Assembly: GCF_024347055.1 (NCBI RefSeq)
Contig: NZ_AP024895.1
Location: forward strand, 2,728,001 to 2,792,000
Source of the DNA: Vibrio porteresiae DSM 19223
GTDB lineage: Bacteria; Pseudomonadota; Gammaproteobacteria; Enterobacterales; Vibrionaceae
Direction of reading: 5' to 3'
DNA length: 64,000 nucleotides
A model generated the notes under the pieces. It made no database searches. It had not been told where the DNA came from and saw only the letters and a list, made by a program, of their open reading frames with translations. How positions within the stretch are numbered: position 1 is the stretch's first letter; the number at the start of each line of letters is the position of its first letter. Made by a program: the position numbers and the translations under genes. Shown piece after piece: positions 34,909 through 45,147 of the stretch.

Positions 34909-37029
34909 TTACCAGTCATACTTCAACGTTGCGTTGAATGAACGGCCTGGGTTGTAGTAATCCGATGTACCAGAGCCAACAACATACTGTTTGTCGGTCA
35001 GGTTGTGTACGTTGAACGAGAACTTGGTCGCTTTGTTGATTCGGTACGAGAACGCAGCGTCGAACAAGGTGACGGCTTCACTCTTCGATGTGTTGTCAGT
35101 ATCGAAGTAGTAACTACCGATGTAACGAGCACCTAAACCTACATCCATGGTTTTGATAGGTAGCGTGTAGTAACCCCAAAGCGAAGCGGTGTGGTTTGGT
35201 GTTGCAACAAATTCATTGCCTTCAATCGATGAACCATCGCTTAAGCTGCCGCGGATCACTTTCGATTTCATGTAAGAGTAACCGCCGGTTACGTTGAAAT
35301 CTTCTGCCACTTCCGCTTTCATCTCTAGGTCAATACCGCGTACGCGAGTTTCACCCATGGTTTTTTTCTCAATCGTACCGTTGTCTTGCACAACCGCCAT
35401 GGTCACGTCTTTTTTCTTCAGGTCATAAATGGCTGCAGAAAATAGCGCGTTAATCTCTTGTGGGGAGTATTTCACACCCAGCTCGATCTGATTACCACGT
35501 TCAGGTTTCACACCAATCGTTGGTGGAGCAACAGATTCCACTTGGCTGATGTAAGTTGACCACTCTTGCGATACTTTGTAAGTCAAAGCGGCGCGTAAAG
35601 ACGTTTCAGAAAAATCATCTTTGCTTAGGGTATTGTCAATGTCACGACTGGAGAGATCCATAAAGTCATGACGTACACCTACGGTTAAGATGTAACGGCT
35701 ATCAAGCGATAGGTTTTGTTGCAAGAAGATAGACTTAGTAATCGAGTCTAAATCCGTATCGCTGTACGGAGCACCAGTCGTTGGAGCGCCGCTGTACGTC
35801 GGATTATCGATATTGATGCTGCTTGCCGAGCCATAATAATCCACCTCATGAGTCGATGAATTACGATATTCCAAACCAATTAACGAACTGCTATCGATAC
35901 GGTCGAAACTCGCATCGTATTGCAAAATGGTGTTACCAATGATCTGGGTCGAATCCGTGTCTGTACCAAAATAGTAACGAGAAATATCGCTGCCAGTTCG
36001 GCCTTCGTAGTCATACAGATAGATATAACCAAAATCATCACGTAAATGGCTGTAACGCAGATTGCCGCTTAATTTCATGCCGTTTTCGAAATAATGGGAA
36101 ATTTGCGCGGTGACGTTCGCACGGTCAACATTGTGTTTGTTGTAATCAGGCTCGCCAAAAAAGTCGCTGCGATCGTACTCTTTGTCCATCGGATAACCAC
36201 CACTGTTAGGTGTCCCGTCACGACCAAGATAATCGACAATTAAGGTCGCAGTCGTGTCGAGTGAAGGTTGCCAAGACAGCCCCGCCATCACAAACTGAGA
36301 GTTATCTTTAGAGTGATCGTATTCTAAATCACTGTCTTTGATTTTAGTGGTAAGACGATAAGCGACCGTTTGTTCATCATCGATGGTATCGCCAAAATCA
36401 AGCCCCATCTCTTTATGGTCAAATGAACCATAAGAGACATAACTTGAGCCAAAGCGTTCAAACTTAGGACGTTTACTCACAAAGTTCACTGAACCACCAG
36501 GGTCTGCTGGGCCAAACAAGGTAGAGTTCGCACCACGAATCACTTCCACACGTTCAAAAGCGTAAGGGTCTTCACGCACGCCACGCATAGAACCTAGCGT
36601 CATGCCATCGCGATAAGTCGTTGCTTCATAACCACGGATTTTAAAGTAATCGTTACGGTCATCAGAGCCGTAATAATCCGTCAGCAAACCTGGAGAATAT
36701 TGCAGAATATCTTCCGTCGTAGCAACGTCACGCTGATCCATCTCTTTTTGAGTAATCACAGAAACAGAAGCAGGTGTATCGAGAACATTAGTCGCCACTT
36801 TACCACCCACCCATAATTCTTTAGGTACGGTAGTTTGTGAATCGTCGGATAAAGCTTGACCATAAACCGAAATAGTATTGATACGGCCTACTTCTTTATC
36901 ATCGCTATTATTTTGATCTTGAGAATACGCAACCCCTGAATAAGCTAATACAGGGAAACAACACAACAGCAAATGTCTTGGGTTATAACGTGTTTTACCT
37001 GAACACGTTCCACTTTTCATAACGCCCAT
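34909..37029 (-). CDS. FhuA/FoxA-type ferric-siderophore TonB receptor
   Basis: A 706-residue outer-membrane receptor. It has a signal sequence ending near VAYSQ, a TonB box-like INTISVYG, a plug with DTPASVSVITQKEMDQRDVATTEDILQYSPGL and VEVIRGANSTLFGPADPGGSVNFVSKRP (the FhuA/FoxA/FpvA pattern), and a barrel ending ...YYNPGRSFNATLKYDW. It probably imports a hydroxamate-type siderophore such as ferrioxamine or ferrichrome; the specific ligand is inference. AGGA lies eight bases before the ATG. It is divergent from a LysR gene across a 594-bp gap. Confidence 0.9.
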   Translation of the reverse strand: MGVMKSGTCSGKTRYNPRHLLLCCFPVLAYSGVAYSQDQNNSDDKEVGRINTISVYGQALSDDSQTTVPKELWVGGKVATNVLDTPASVSVITQKEMDQRDVATTEDILQYSPGLLTDYYGSDDRNDYFKIRGYEATTYRDGMTLGSMRGVREDPYAFERVEVIRGANSTLFGPADPGGSVNFVSKRPKFERFGSSYVSYGSFDHKEMGLDFGDTIDDEQTVAYRLTTKIKDSDLEYDHSKDNSQFVMAGLSWQPSLDTTATLIVDYLGRDGTPNSGGYPMDKEYDRSDFFGEPDYNKHNVDRANVTAQISHYFENGMKLSGNLRYSHLRDDFGYIYLYDYEGRTGSDISRYYFGTDTDSTQIIGNTILQYDASFDRIDSSSLIGLEYRNSSTHEVDYYGSASSINIDNPTYSGAPTTGAPYSDTDLDSITKSIFLQQNLSLDSRYILTVGVRHDFMDLSSRDIDNTLSKDDFSETSLRAALTYKVSQEWSTYISQVESVAPPTIGVKPERGNQIELGVKYSPQEINALFSAAIYDLKKKDVTMAVVQDNGTIEKKTMGETRVRGIDLEMKAEVAEDFNVTGGYSYMKSKVIRGSLSDGSSIEGNEFVATPNHTASLWGYYTLPIKTMDVGLGARYIGSYYFDTDNTSKSEAVTLFDAAFSYRINKATKFSFNVHNLTDKQYVVGSGTSDYYNPGRSFNATLKYDW

Positions 37030-37623
37030 AATAAAAATCCTACGCTGGTAAATTGTAATAATTTTTTTAATAAGTTTTTAAATTAATGAGTTACCCAATT
37101 CCCTTCGCTACTTTTTACAAACGTCAAAACACATGTCTTTCATGCTGATTTTTTATTTCCCTTCCCATTTATTTCATTCGCTTAATTTCATATAAACGAA
37201 AAATCACGGGATGAGACCAAGATAAAATTCAGACGCCTTATTCTATTTACGGTATGATCACGCAAGACTCATCCGTCCAAGATATTGGCATTCAATCAAA
37301 TTCCAAACTGGCTGTGTTTTGTTTAGCGATAAAGCATGGTTGTTATCTGCGGATGTGATGAGCGGATTCAAGTCAAAGCTAAACCAAACTTGTCGAGATA
37401 AAGAGGCCATTTCTTTACCCGACGCATTCGATGACTTGAGTTATTGAAAATTGAGCGTTGTCCACATTACTGTCAAAACACGGATGAGCTCGACTCTCCA
37501 CTCGCAAGAACCGATAAGAACCATTGGGTTGGTTTTCTCAATTGCGAAATGATAATGCTTTTTATTTGTAATCAATGAAATTGATATATAGTTATCAACC
37601 GATGCCGATTTAGAAGTGAAACG
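37030..37623. other. Receptor-LysR divergent intergenic region
   Basis: No convincing gene is seen. A partial Fur-like site is at 37545-37563 (core AATGATAAT; about 12 of 19 positions), and ATCAATGAAATTGAT near 37570-37585 is a short dyad that could be a LysR site. Both are on the LysR side. The receptor side is very AT-rich with no clear box. Confidence 0.45.
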
Positions 37624-38505
37624 ATGGAATTACGTCATCTTAAATATTTTCTGGCTGTAGCCGAAACACAAAACATCCGCTCTGCGGCGAAAAAGGTGCA
37701 TGTTACTCAACCGGCCATTTCTCGAAAAATCAAGGAATTGGAAGATGAACTTGGAGTGCAACTCTTTGATCGCTTGCCCAAAGGTTTGTCATTAAATAAA
37801 GCCGGGAAAGTGTACCAAAAACACCTTGGTGCCATATTTCGTCAAATCGAAGATGCCAATGCTAAAGTACGTCAGTTCGCGAAAACGGAATACGGTTCGC
37901 TCGCTTTAGGCGCGCCTGACTTCATTTTGTGGCAAGGCGAAGTGACCAATCAAATCAATCACTTTCGTATAGACAATCCGCAAGTAGAATTAGAAGTGTT
38001 TTCCGATTCGCCGGTCGTCCTGCTAAAACGACTTGAGTTGGAACAAATTGATGGCACCTTTATCTATTTTTATCCAGAGCTTACCGCTGAATACGCGACC
38101 AAAGTCATCAGTGAAGATCGCTTAGTGCTCGCCTACCCTGCTAGCTGGGAACGGGAAATTTCTTCTGCGATATCCATCGATGAACTTAATCAGTTGCCTG
38201 CGATTCGCTTACCGAAAAGTGCCGACCCGTTCTATTTTGAGTGGCAAGAAACTCTGTTCCAACAGCTGGGTTGGGCACCACAAACCGTGCAGTGGGCACA
38301 TGGTGAGAATACCATGTTAGGTTTAGTGGCCGCCGGTTATGGTGTTGCGATAGTCAACGAGCGTCATTTTTCTCGGCACTCAGATCAAGTTCGTTATACC
38401 TCATTAGATATGCTGTCTCAGCGCGCCTCGCTCAGTTTTGTCTATAAAGAGACCTCTGATAACCCAGCGCTCACCACTTTTCTCAAACTGTTAGATCCTG
38501 CTTAA
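37624..38505 (+). CDS. LysR-family regulator beside the siderophore receptor
   Basis: A 293-residue LysR protein with N-terminal winged helix (MELRHLKYFLAVAETQNIRSAAKKVHVTQPAISRKIKELEDELGVQLF) and a periplasmic-binding-like effector domain. Its divergent placement suggests it controls the adjacent receptor, as LysR or AraC proteins do for xenosiderophore receptors. It has no obvious Shine-Dalgarno beyond AAGTGAAACG. The effector is unknown. Confidence 0.88.
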   Translation: MELRHLKYFLAVAETQNIRSAAKKVHVTQPAISRKIKELEDELGVQLFDRLPKGLSLNKAGKVYQKHLGAIFRQIEDANAKVRQFAKTEYGSLALGAPDFILWQGEVTNQINHFRIDNPQVELEVFSDSPVVLLKRLELEQIDGTFIYFYPELTAEYATKVISEDRLVLAYPASWEREISSAISIDELNQLPAIRLPKSADPFYFEWQETLFQQLGWAPQTVQWAHGENTMLGLVAAGYGVAIVNERHFSRHSDQVRYTSLDMLSQRASLSFVYKETSDNPALTTFLKLLDPA

Positions 38506-38769
38506 CGGGCTCTTTCTGCTCATTACTGTTTGGCCTAAAACCACTCCTACTCCTTTATTGTCTCATCTTTAAAAGAGAAGCTTTTGGGAAGACAAACGGC
38601 TTTGCCTTCCCAGATCATTTGGTCTTTAACCCGCTCAATTTCCTATCATTTATGGCCTATCCAAAGAGCCATAAACTTTTCCCCGCTAGCCCTTTCCCTA
38701 TCCAATAGCAGAGTTATAATGCGATTAGTTGCATTTACCAGTCAGTTTTCTATAACTAAGGAATTTGCT

Positions 38770-40650
38770 TTGCACAAATTACAGTTTCCACCGGAACCTT
38801 TTGGCACTGTGCTCGGCCACGCTCCTGGGGGCGTGGCTATCTTCTCCAGCGATTACACCAGTGCTGATCCAGCCGAGTTTCGCCATCGATCGGATTACCG
38901 CAGCTACATCGGTAATGAATATATGGGCCACAAATGGCAATGTGTTGAATTTGCTCGCCGTTGGCTTTATCTCAATCGTGGTCTTGTTTTTACCGACGTA
39001 CCAATGGCTTACGATATTTTCTCCCTTCGCCATTTACGCCGTGTTGAAGACGACGCCCTCTTACCTCTACAAGCCTTTAAAAACGGAACGCAGAAAAAAC
39101 CCGAAGTTGGCGCGCTGCTGATATGGTCTGCGTATGGCGAATTTGATGTCACTGGCCACGTTGCCGTCATCACTGAAGTATTGGACGACAAAGTTCGTAT
39201 CGCAGAGCAAAACCGCGAACATTGTAAGCTACCCACAGGCCAACAATGGTGTCGCGAGCTGACCTTAGAACAATCGCAAAGCGGTACTTTCCACATTGTT
39301 GAAGATTGGAGTAAAGCGCGCGTGTTGGGTTGGATGATTCAAACCGAAGACACAGAACATGCCGAACCGACTCACTGGTCAAATCCCGCGCTGTTTGATA
39401 TGAACTCACGCCTAGTTGAAGACAAAGGCCAGTTCAGCAAGCCTTGGCTAGATCATCAAGATCCACTGCAACAAACCTTCTCCCAAGCGATGGGCGGTGA
39501 TTTCCTTACCGAATCTCCCCAAGAGCAATTGCGTTACTTCCGCCTATCAGAAACCGCTGAACGTGAACTTATTCGCGCGACCAATGAGCTGCACTTAATG
39601 TACCTGCATGCCACAGAGCAAGTGCTGCGCGATGATGAATTGATGGCGCATTTCAATATTCCTAAAGTATTGTGGCCTCGCCTACGCCGTTCTTGGCAAA
39701 CTCGCCGCCACCAAATGATTAACGGCCGTTTCGACTTTTGCCTCACCCATAAAGGGCTCAAAGTGTATGAATACAATGCCGACTCCGCGTCATGTCATAC
39801 CGAAGCTGGCTTGATTCAAGGCCTATGGGCAAAACAGGCAGGCTGTGAAGATGGCTATGATGCGGGCGAAGATTTGCTTTCCGCCTTGGTGGAAACTTGG
39901 CGTCATAGCGATGCCAAAGGTACAGTTCATATCTTGCAAGACGATGATAAAGAAGAAAATTATCATGCTCTCTTTATGCAAAGTGCCATCACTAAAGCAG
40001 GTATACGCAGCAAAATTATCCGCGGCCTTGACCAACTGCACTGGAACGACACCGGTGAAGTGGTCGACAAAGACAACGAAGTCATTACCTACGTGTGGAA
40101 GACTTGGGCATGGGAAACCGCGCTCGATCAAATTCGCCACGAATGTGAAGACGATGACCGCGCGCCACCCATTCGCACTGGCGAACCTAACTCTCCAGTA
40201 CGTTTGGTCGATTTACTGCTGCGTCCAACCGTGCAAGTGTACGAGCCGCTTTGGACACTGATTCCCAGCAACAAAGCGATTTTGCCCGTGCTTTGGGATC
40301 TCTTCCCTGAACATCGCTACTTGCTCGACTGCTCGTTTGAACTCACCGACGAACTAAAACAGCGCGGTTACGTCATCAAACCGATTGCCGGACGCTGTGG
40401 CGACAACATACTCTTGGTCGATAAACATCAACAACAATTAGGGCAAACTGAAGGGCGCTTCGCTCATCAAAACAACATCTATCAAGAGTTGTGGCGTTTA
40501 CCTCAAATCGATGGTTATCGAGTGCAAGTGTGCACATTTGCAGTCAGTGGCAGTTACGGCGGCAGCTGTTTAAGAGTGGATAACTCGTTAATCATCACCA
40601 CCGACAGTGATGTGCTCCCGCTGCGAATTGTCCCAGACGACGAACTCTAA
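38770..40650 (+). CDS. gss: Bifunctional glutathionylspermidine synthetase/amidase
   Basis: From TTG 38770 (AAGGA eight bases upstream) the protein has 626 residues, close to the E. coli enzyme of 619; an in-frame ATG at 38719 is an alternative. The N-terminal CHAP amidase has GHKWQCVEFARRW (catalytic Cys), GHVAVITEV (His), RIAEQN. The C-terminal ATP-grasp synthetase has YEYNADSASCHTEAGLI and IKPIAGRCGDNI. It joins glutathione and spermidine and also hydrolyses the product, affecting thiol and polyamine state. Neighbours do not explain it further. Confidence 0.95.
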   Translation: MHKLQFPPEPFGTVLGHAPGGVAIFSSDYTSADPAEFRHRSDYRSYIGNEYMGHKWQCVEFARRWLYLNRGLVFTDVPMAYDIFSLRHLRRVEDDALLPLQAFKNGTQKKPEVGALLIWSAYGEFDVTGHVAVITEVLDDKVRIAEQNREHCKLPTGQQWCRELTLEQSQSGTFHIVEDWSKARVLGWMIQTEDTEHAEPTHWSNPALFDMNSRLVEDKGQFSKPWLDHQDPLQQTFSQAMGGDFLTESPQEQLRYFRLSETAERELIRATNELHLMYLHATEQVLRDDELMAHFNIPKVLWPRLRRSWQTRRHQMINGRFDFCLTHKGLKVYEYNADSASCHTEAGLIQGLWAKQAGCEDGYDAGEDLLSALVETWRHSDAKGTVHILQDDDKEENYHALFMQSAITKAGIRSKIIRGLDQLHWNDTGEVVDKDNEVITYVWKTWAWETALDQIRHECEDDDRAPPIRTGEPNSPVRLVDLLLRPTVQVYEPLWTLIPSNKAILPVLWDLFPEHRYLLDCSFELTDELKQRGYVIKPIAGRCGDNILLVDKHQQQLGQTEGRFAHQNNIYQELWRLPQIDGYRVQVCTFAVSGSYGGSCLRVDNSLIITTDSDVLPLRIVPDDEL

Positions 40651-40678
40651 TCACCACGTAATCGCATCGCTTTGCGTG

Positions 40679-40717
40679 AATCGGCCTCAACCCCAACTCG
40701 GTGAGGCCGATTTTTTT
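40679..40717 (+). terminator. Terminator of gss
   Basis: The stem AATCGGCCTCA/TGAGGCCGATT (11 bp) is followed by TTTTTTG. Confidence 0.9.
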
Positions 40718-40864
40718 GTCCCGATATTTGCCATCGCTCACCTCACACATCCCAATAATAAAACTGTTTGATATTTGCGCAGTAGCATAGGCGTTACTAC
40801 ACTGAATTCGTACAAAAAACAATCACAACGATGCTGCAAATATTGATTCGTTCAAGAGGTTGGC

Positions 40865-42898
40865 ATGAGAGTTCATTCAATAAGATTAAAGATGATGCTC
40901 CCCATCATCTTACTCGCTGTATTAGTTCTCGCGATTTTTGTCTTTATGCAAGTCATCACCAAGATAGAAGCGCGAGCTATGGAAAAACAAACCAAGTCCT
41001 ATTTTGAAGCCATCGCAGTGGTACTCAATGCGGACCGAGATATCTACCAAGCACGCTTAGCCCAAGCAGAGATGCTCTCTAATTTCGGCGATAAAGTGCA
41101 GCAGCTGCAAGATTTCCACGAAAACGCACAACAAGTGTATGACCGCTTTCAGCGGTATCGTAAATATTTGGTCGACGAACCAGAATTGGTTCGCCCTTTT
41201 AGTAACTTCGACCAACTCTATGATGATTGGTTACAAAGCAGTAAAAACGTCTCATCAGTTTATACGGCGAACAAGGCTATCAATGAGCGTCTCACTGCTA
41301 TTGATAAAGACTTTTTCACCTTACGCAGTTTGCTTGACCAAGCCGAGGCAAAACTGCGGGTCCATGCGTCAAGTCGCAGTAGTGAAGATACCGACCGTCA
41401 ACAACTCAAACGCTACCTTGATGCCCTAGCGGAAGTGCTCAATGCTGACCGTGACTTATATCAAGCACGTCTCGCTCAGCAAAAGTTACTCACAGGCATT
41501 GGAGACATAGCCAAAAACCGCAGTGAATTTGAAGAAAATGCACTACAGGCTATCAACCGTTTTCAGTCTTATCGCACCTTAATGTCTCCCGAACCAGACT
41601 TTGTCTCCCCTTACGCCCAGTTTGATCACCTTTTCGCGGGCTGGTTTAAAGAGAGTTCGGCGTTAATGGACTCCAATGAGCTGAAAACATCAGTAAGCCA
41701 AAACGATATATTGACCGCCACAGATGAGAAATTTGAGCGTATTCGAGATCTCCTCGATAGCGCGGGTGAAGCAGTTAAAGCATATGGTTTGCTAATGGAG
41801 CAAAAAACCGTCGAGGAAATTAAAGGCTACCAGCAAGCCGCCATCATCATTGTGATTATCGGTTTTATTATTGCCTTCTTAATTGGCTACTACATGCCTA
41901 AGCGCATCACGCAAAACGTCAATAATATCTCCCAACGTATTCGCGAGATTTCGCAAGGCGATGGGGATCTGACCGCGCGCATTAACTCGAAAGCGAAAGA
42001 CGAATTGGGCGATTTAGCCCATGAGTTCGATGCCTTTGTCGGCAATTTGCAGGCGATTATGAAAGTAATCCAGTCGAAAAGTGCTGCATTAGGGGATTCC
42101 ACTCATCAACTCGAAGCCGTAGCAAACTCCGTCAGCAACATCACCCAAAGATTGGTTGAATCAAGCGATTCCATCGTAAGTGCAGCCAGTGAGATGTCGA
42201 TGGCCAATGAGCAAATGGCGGATGTGGCGTCCAATACTTCCGATGAATCCACTAAAGCGGCCGACCATATTGATCGCGGTCGCGGCGTAGTTCGATCTTC
42301 TCACGCCAGTATCGATTCGCTGGTCGATAACATCGACATCACCATGACGAAAGCTGAAGAGTTAGAGAAAAACTCAGAGGCCATCTCATCCGTACTGGAA
42401 GTGATTCGCGGAATTGCCGAACAAACCAACTTGTTGGCGCTCAACGCCGCCATTGAAGCCGCTCGCGCAGGGGAATTTGGTCGTGGCTTTGCGGTGGTCG
42501 CCGATGAAGTCCGTAAACTTGCTACTCAAACCGGCGAAAGTACCAATCAAATTGAACAGATGATCAGCCAACTGACCGCCAGTGTGTCCGATGCGTTTGC
42601 CGCCATTAAACTCAGTAAAAACAACGCCACCAGCGCAGTCAGTAACTTTGATAATGTGATTCAAGTCTTTGATGCGCTTAATAGCTCGTTTAACTCAGTA
42701 CGTGATCTGTCGGAGCAAACCGCTCTAGCCACGCAAGAGCAATCGAGTGTCTCTAACGAAATCAACAAGAACCTGATTTCAATGAAAGACCAAACCGACG
42801 GTGTGGACCGCGCATCAAAAGAGATTCGCCAGCAGTTCAACCACCTCAACAACGTGTATTTAGAGCTAAATGGGCAAGTATCGAAGTTCAGAGTTTAA
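40865..42898 (+). CDS. Methyl-accepting chemotaxis protein with HBM-like sensor
   Basis: A 677-residue chemoreceptor. It has TM1 at 11-30, a helical periplasmic domain (about 35-322), TM2 at 325-343, a HAMP domain and a long signalling domain with the conserved hairpin EQTNLLALNAAIEAARAGEFGRGF. The sensor contains two similar halves: VLNADRDIYQARLAQ (53-67) recurs as VLNADRDLYQARLAQ (191-205), and the similarity extends about 80 residues. This matches a two-bundle HBM-type sensor, known to bind organic acids. A terminator follows. Confidence 0.92.
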   Translation: MRVHSIRLKMMLPIILLAVLVLAIFVFMQVITKIEARAMEKQTKSYFEAIAVVLNADRDIYQARLAQAEMLSNFGDKVQQLQDFHENAQQVYDRFQRYRKYLVDEPELVRPFSNFDQLYDDWLQSSKNVSSVYTANKAINERLTAIDKDFFTLRSLLDQAEAKLRVHASSRSSEDTDRQQLKRYLDALAEVLNADRDLYQARLAQQKLLTGIGDIAKNRSEFEENALQAINRFQSYRTLMSPEPDFVSPYAQFDHLFAGWFKESSALMDSNELKTSVSQNDILTATDEKFERIRDLLDSAGEAVKAYGLLMEQKTVEEIKGYQQAAIIIVIIGFIIAFLIGYYMPKRITQNVNNISQRIREISQGDGDLTARINSKAKDELGDLAHEFDAFVGNLQAIMKVIQSKSAALGDSTHQLEAVANSVSNITQRLVESSDSIVSAASEMSMANEQMADVASNTSDESTKAADHIDRGRGVVRSSHASIDSLVDNIDITMTKAEELEKNSEAISSVLEVIRGIAEQTNLLALNAAIEAARAGEFGRGFAVVADEVRKLATQTGESTNQIEQMISQLTASVSDAFAAIKLSKNNATSAVSNFDNVIQVFDALNSSFNSVRDLSEQTALATQEQSSVSNEINKNLISMKDQTDGVDRASKEIRQQFNHLNNVYLELNGQVSKFRV

Positions 42899-42936
42899 AA
42901 GTTAAGTTTCAACTTCTTGGCGTTGAATAGAAGTAC

Positions 42937-42968
42937 AAAGGCTACGATGTCGGTCGTAGCCTTTTTCT
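42937..42968 (+). terminator. Terminator of the chemoreceptor gene
   Basis: The stem AAAGGCTACGA/TCGTAGCCTTT is followed by TTCTTC. Confidence 0.9.
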
Positions 42969-43032
42969 TCTATCTTGAACATAACAATTTAAAGAAAACC
43001 TAACCGACCTAACCCATCATTTTCTTGTCGCT

Positions 43033-43890
43033 TTAAACTTGACTCAATTTGATTCCTTTCGCTGCCAATTGCTCCTGCATGATGGCAAGTTCATGTTCAA
43101 CAATAAAATCATAAACGTTGGCAAGCTGAGGATGAGAGAACTCTGGGTTCTTGCCGTATTTTTGTACCTGTTTCACGAACGTAGCGTGCTTATTTCGCAG
43201 CGTCTGATTTTCAATAAGCGTTGGAAATTCCGCATAATTAACCGGCAAGATTGGCACTGCGCCCGTTTGTTGATACCAGCGTTCTGCCATTAAAATCCCT
43301 GCCAAATCAAAATCGAAATACCCAAAGCGTGGAGATTGATCTTCTGGTAATTGGGACAAAAGATGTTTGAGATGGGATTGATTACGGCCATGGCCGCGAT
43401 AAACCAGCAAACAGTGTTGCAACGTTTCCGGTAGACAGGACACCCACCCAGACCACTGGGTGAGCATTGAACCATTTTCAATCACCATCAAAGGCACAGT
43501 GAGATCTAGCTGCTCGGGTAACACATTAAATGATGTGTCATTTGGGGTCGTCACCTCACCATGCTTGAGGCGAATAGGAAGATGGTGCGCACGCGCCACC
43601 GTCAGCACTTGACCAAACACATTGCCCGTGGCCCATTTTTCATCATCCACCAGCGCAGAAGTGGCGATGCGCTCTTGGGGCAGCGTCAGTTGCAGCACAT
43701 TGGCGTCCACTTCGAGTTGCAATAGCCGATGAATCTCATCGAGTTCTTGGTGAGTAAAGTGCATCTCTTTGCCACGTAACTGACCTAGTCCGTAGTGCTC
43801 AGAAAAATCGCGCAAAGCCTTACTGGCACTTGCCACCTGCTTACGGTGTTGCACAATCCCCTGCAAGAGAGTGAGAGTTCGTTTATCCAT
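43033..43890 (-). CDS. jetD: JetD/MksG-like Toprim nuclease
   Basis: A 285-residue protein, last in the SMC operon. The C-terminal half carries a Toprim pattern: Glu138 in VIENGSML, glycines in YRGHG (164-168) and Asp193/Asp195 in YFDFDLAGI. In Wadjet systems JetD is the topoisomerase VI-like nuclease that cuts plasmid DNA trapped by the SMC motor. The protein is shorter than the roughly 400 residues I recall for typical JetD, so part of the N-terminal domain may be reduced. It begins 12 bp after the previous gene ends. Confidence 0.65.
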   Translation of the reverse strand: MDKRTLTLLQGIVQHRKQVASASKALRDFSEHYGLGQLRGKEMHFTHQELDEIHRLLQLEVDANVLQLTLPQERIATSALVDDEKWATGNVFGQVLTVARAHHLPIRLKHGEVTTPNDTSFNVLPEQLDLTVPLMVIENGSMLTQWSGWVSCLPETLQHCLLVYRGHGRNQSHLKHLLSQLPEDQSPRFGYFDFDLAGILMAERWYQQTGAVPILPVNYAEFPTLIENQTLRNKHATFVKQVQKYGKNPEFSHPQLANVYDFIVEHELAIMQEQLAAKGIKLSQV

Positions 43891-43902
43891 CTTCAGCTCG
43901 TT

Positions 43903-45147
43903 TTACTCAAAAGATGAGCGCCGCGAAAAACGCACATCATCAATCCAGTGGTTACCCGAGTATCCCGGTAGCTCTCGTTCAATTCGCTCAAAATTCAATT
44001 GCTTAGAGAGTGCACTTCCTTGCGCTTTAAAATGGCTGACTAACGCCATCAGCCAAATATCAAATTCCACATCGGGAGCCAACACCTCATAAGCGTGCGA
44101 GCCCGTCATATCATAAGGGCCACGCGTTTGCGTTAACGCATCAAAGAAACACTCCACCGCTTGATAAACCGGGTCAACAGGCTCATCTTCCCAGCTCTGC
44201 TCGTTAGCAGTAACGGGAATCACCGCGGTGTTTTTCCCGGCTCCATCATTAGAAGAACTGCGTTTAGCACACGCCTCTTGCGCGAGCGTATCTAAAAACG
44301 AGGCGTACTGTTCAGAGTGTAAATCCGCAGCCGCCTCAAACCGCAGTGGCTCAACTCGCGTTAGCGCACTGGGCATATCGTCGGCCAACGACAAATCAGG
44401 CTTAAAGGTCGGAACACGCTGATAATGGGCATACAAAGTATCGACCAAGCGATTGAGTTTGGCGCTAGCCAAATCGCGCTGCAATTTTGCTAGAACATCT
44501 CGCAGCAACGCCGATGTCGCCACCAGCTCTTTGCGGCACACATCCATGGTCTGTTTCAACTGTTTGAGCAACAAGCGGTTAAGCAGCAAATCACTGCCCG
44601 CCATTTCACTTAACTCATTGATATTGAAATCAGCAAACAGATCATTAAGCCGCTTTATTTCATTGAGAGAACGTTCATTTTCACGAATTTTCAGCGTTAA
44701 ACTGGTGATACCACTGAACTCATTGTGCACTCGGTAAGAAAACTGCTGCACCAGCTCCAACAGCAAATCAGAGAGTTCAAACACTTGCTCATAAATCGCC
44801 GCTTCGTAGGTCTGCTGATCGACCGATTCATGATGCTGACAAGCAATGCGATACCCTTCACACGCTTCGCGCAATCCATCAAGTAAGTCGGCCACCGCAC
44901 CACTCGAAAGTTTTAAGCGATAGTTTTTCGTTACATGGTGAGATAACCGCATCACCGCACTGTTAAGCTGAGTGCCAAATCCTTCGGTACGAAAAGCCAA
45001 ACGATGCTTGACCAACAGCTCCGCGACTTTCAAACCATCTTCGTCAACGGGCAAAGCGCCACTGTTTTCAAACGCCGCATCAGCAATGATCTCGCCATGC
45101 CGCTGCAAGGCTCCAAAGGCACTGATTAGCGATTGCTTTCGGCTCAT
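43903..45147 (-). CDS. jetA: JetA/MksF-like kleisin subunit
   Basis: A 414-residue mostly helical protein, with a helical N-terminal domain, a central long helix pair (about 180-260) and a C-terminal domain (SHAYEVLAPDVEFDIWLMALVSHFKAQ). Its size and position correspond to the kleisin subunit that bridges the SMC heads in Wadjet/Mks complexes. No motif is diagnostic, so the identification relies on the operon. Its start overlaps the stop of the preceding gene by one base. Confidence 0.6.
   Translation of the reverse strand: MSRKQSLISAFGALQRHGEIIADAAFENSGALPVDEDGLKVAELLVKHRLAFRTEGFGTQLNSAVMRLSHHVTKNYRLKLSSGAVADLLDGLREACEGYRIACQHHESVDQQTYEAAIYEQVFELSDLLLELVQQFSYRVHNEFSGITSLTLKIRENERSLNEIKRLNDLFADFNINELSEMAGSDLLLNRLLLKQLKQTMDVCRKELVATSALLRDVLAKLQRDLASAKLNRLVDTLYAHYQRVPTFKPDLSLADDMPSALTRVEPLRFEAAADLHSEQYASFLDTLAQEACAKRSSSNDGAGKNTAVIPVTANEQSWEDEPVDPVYQAVECFFDALTQTRGPYDMTGSHAYEVLAPDVEFDIWLMALVSHFKAQGSALSKQLNFERIERELPGYSGNHWIDDVRFSRRSSFE

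Noticed and set aside
38584..38769. Long N-terminal extension of the glutathionylspermidine synthetase
   Set aside because: The extension has no family similarity and no ribosome binding site; TTG 38770 has AAGGA at the right distance and fits the family length.
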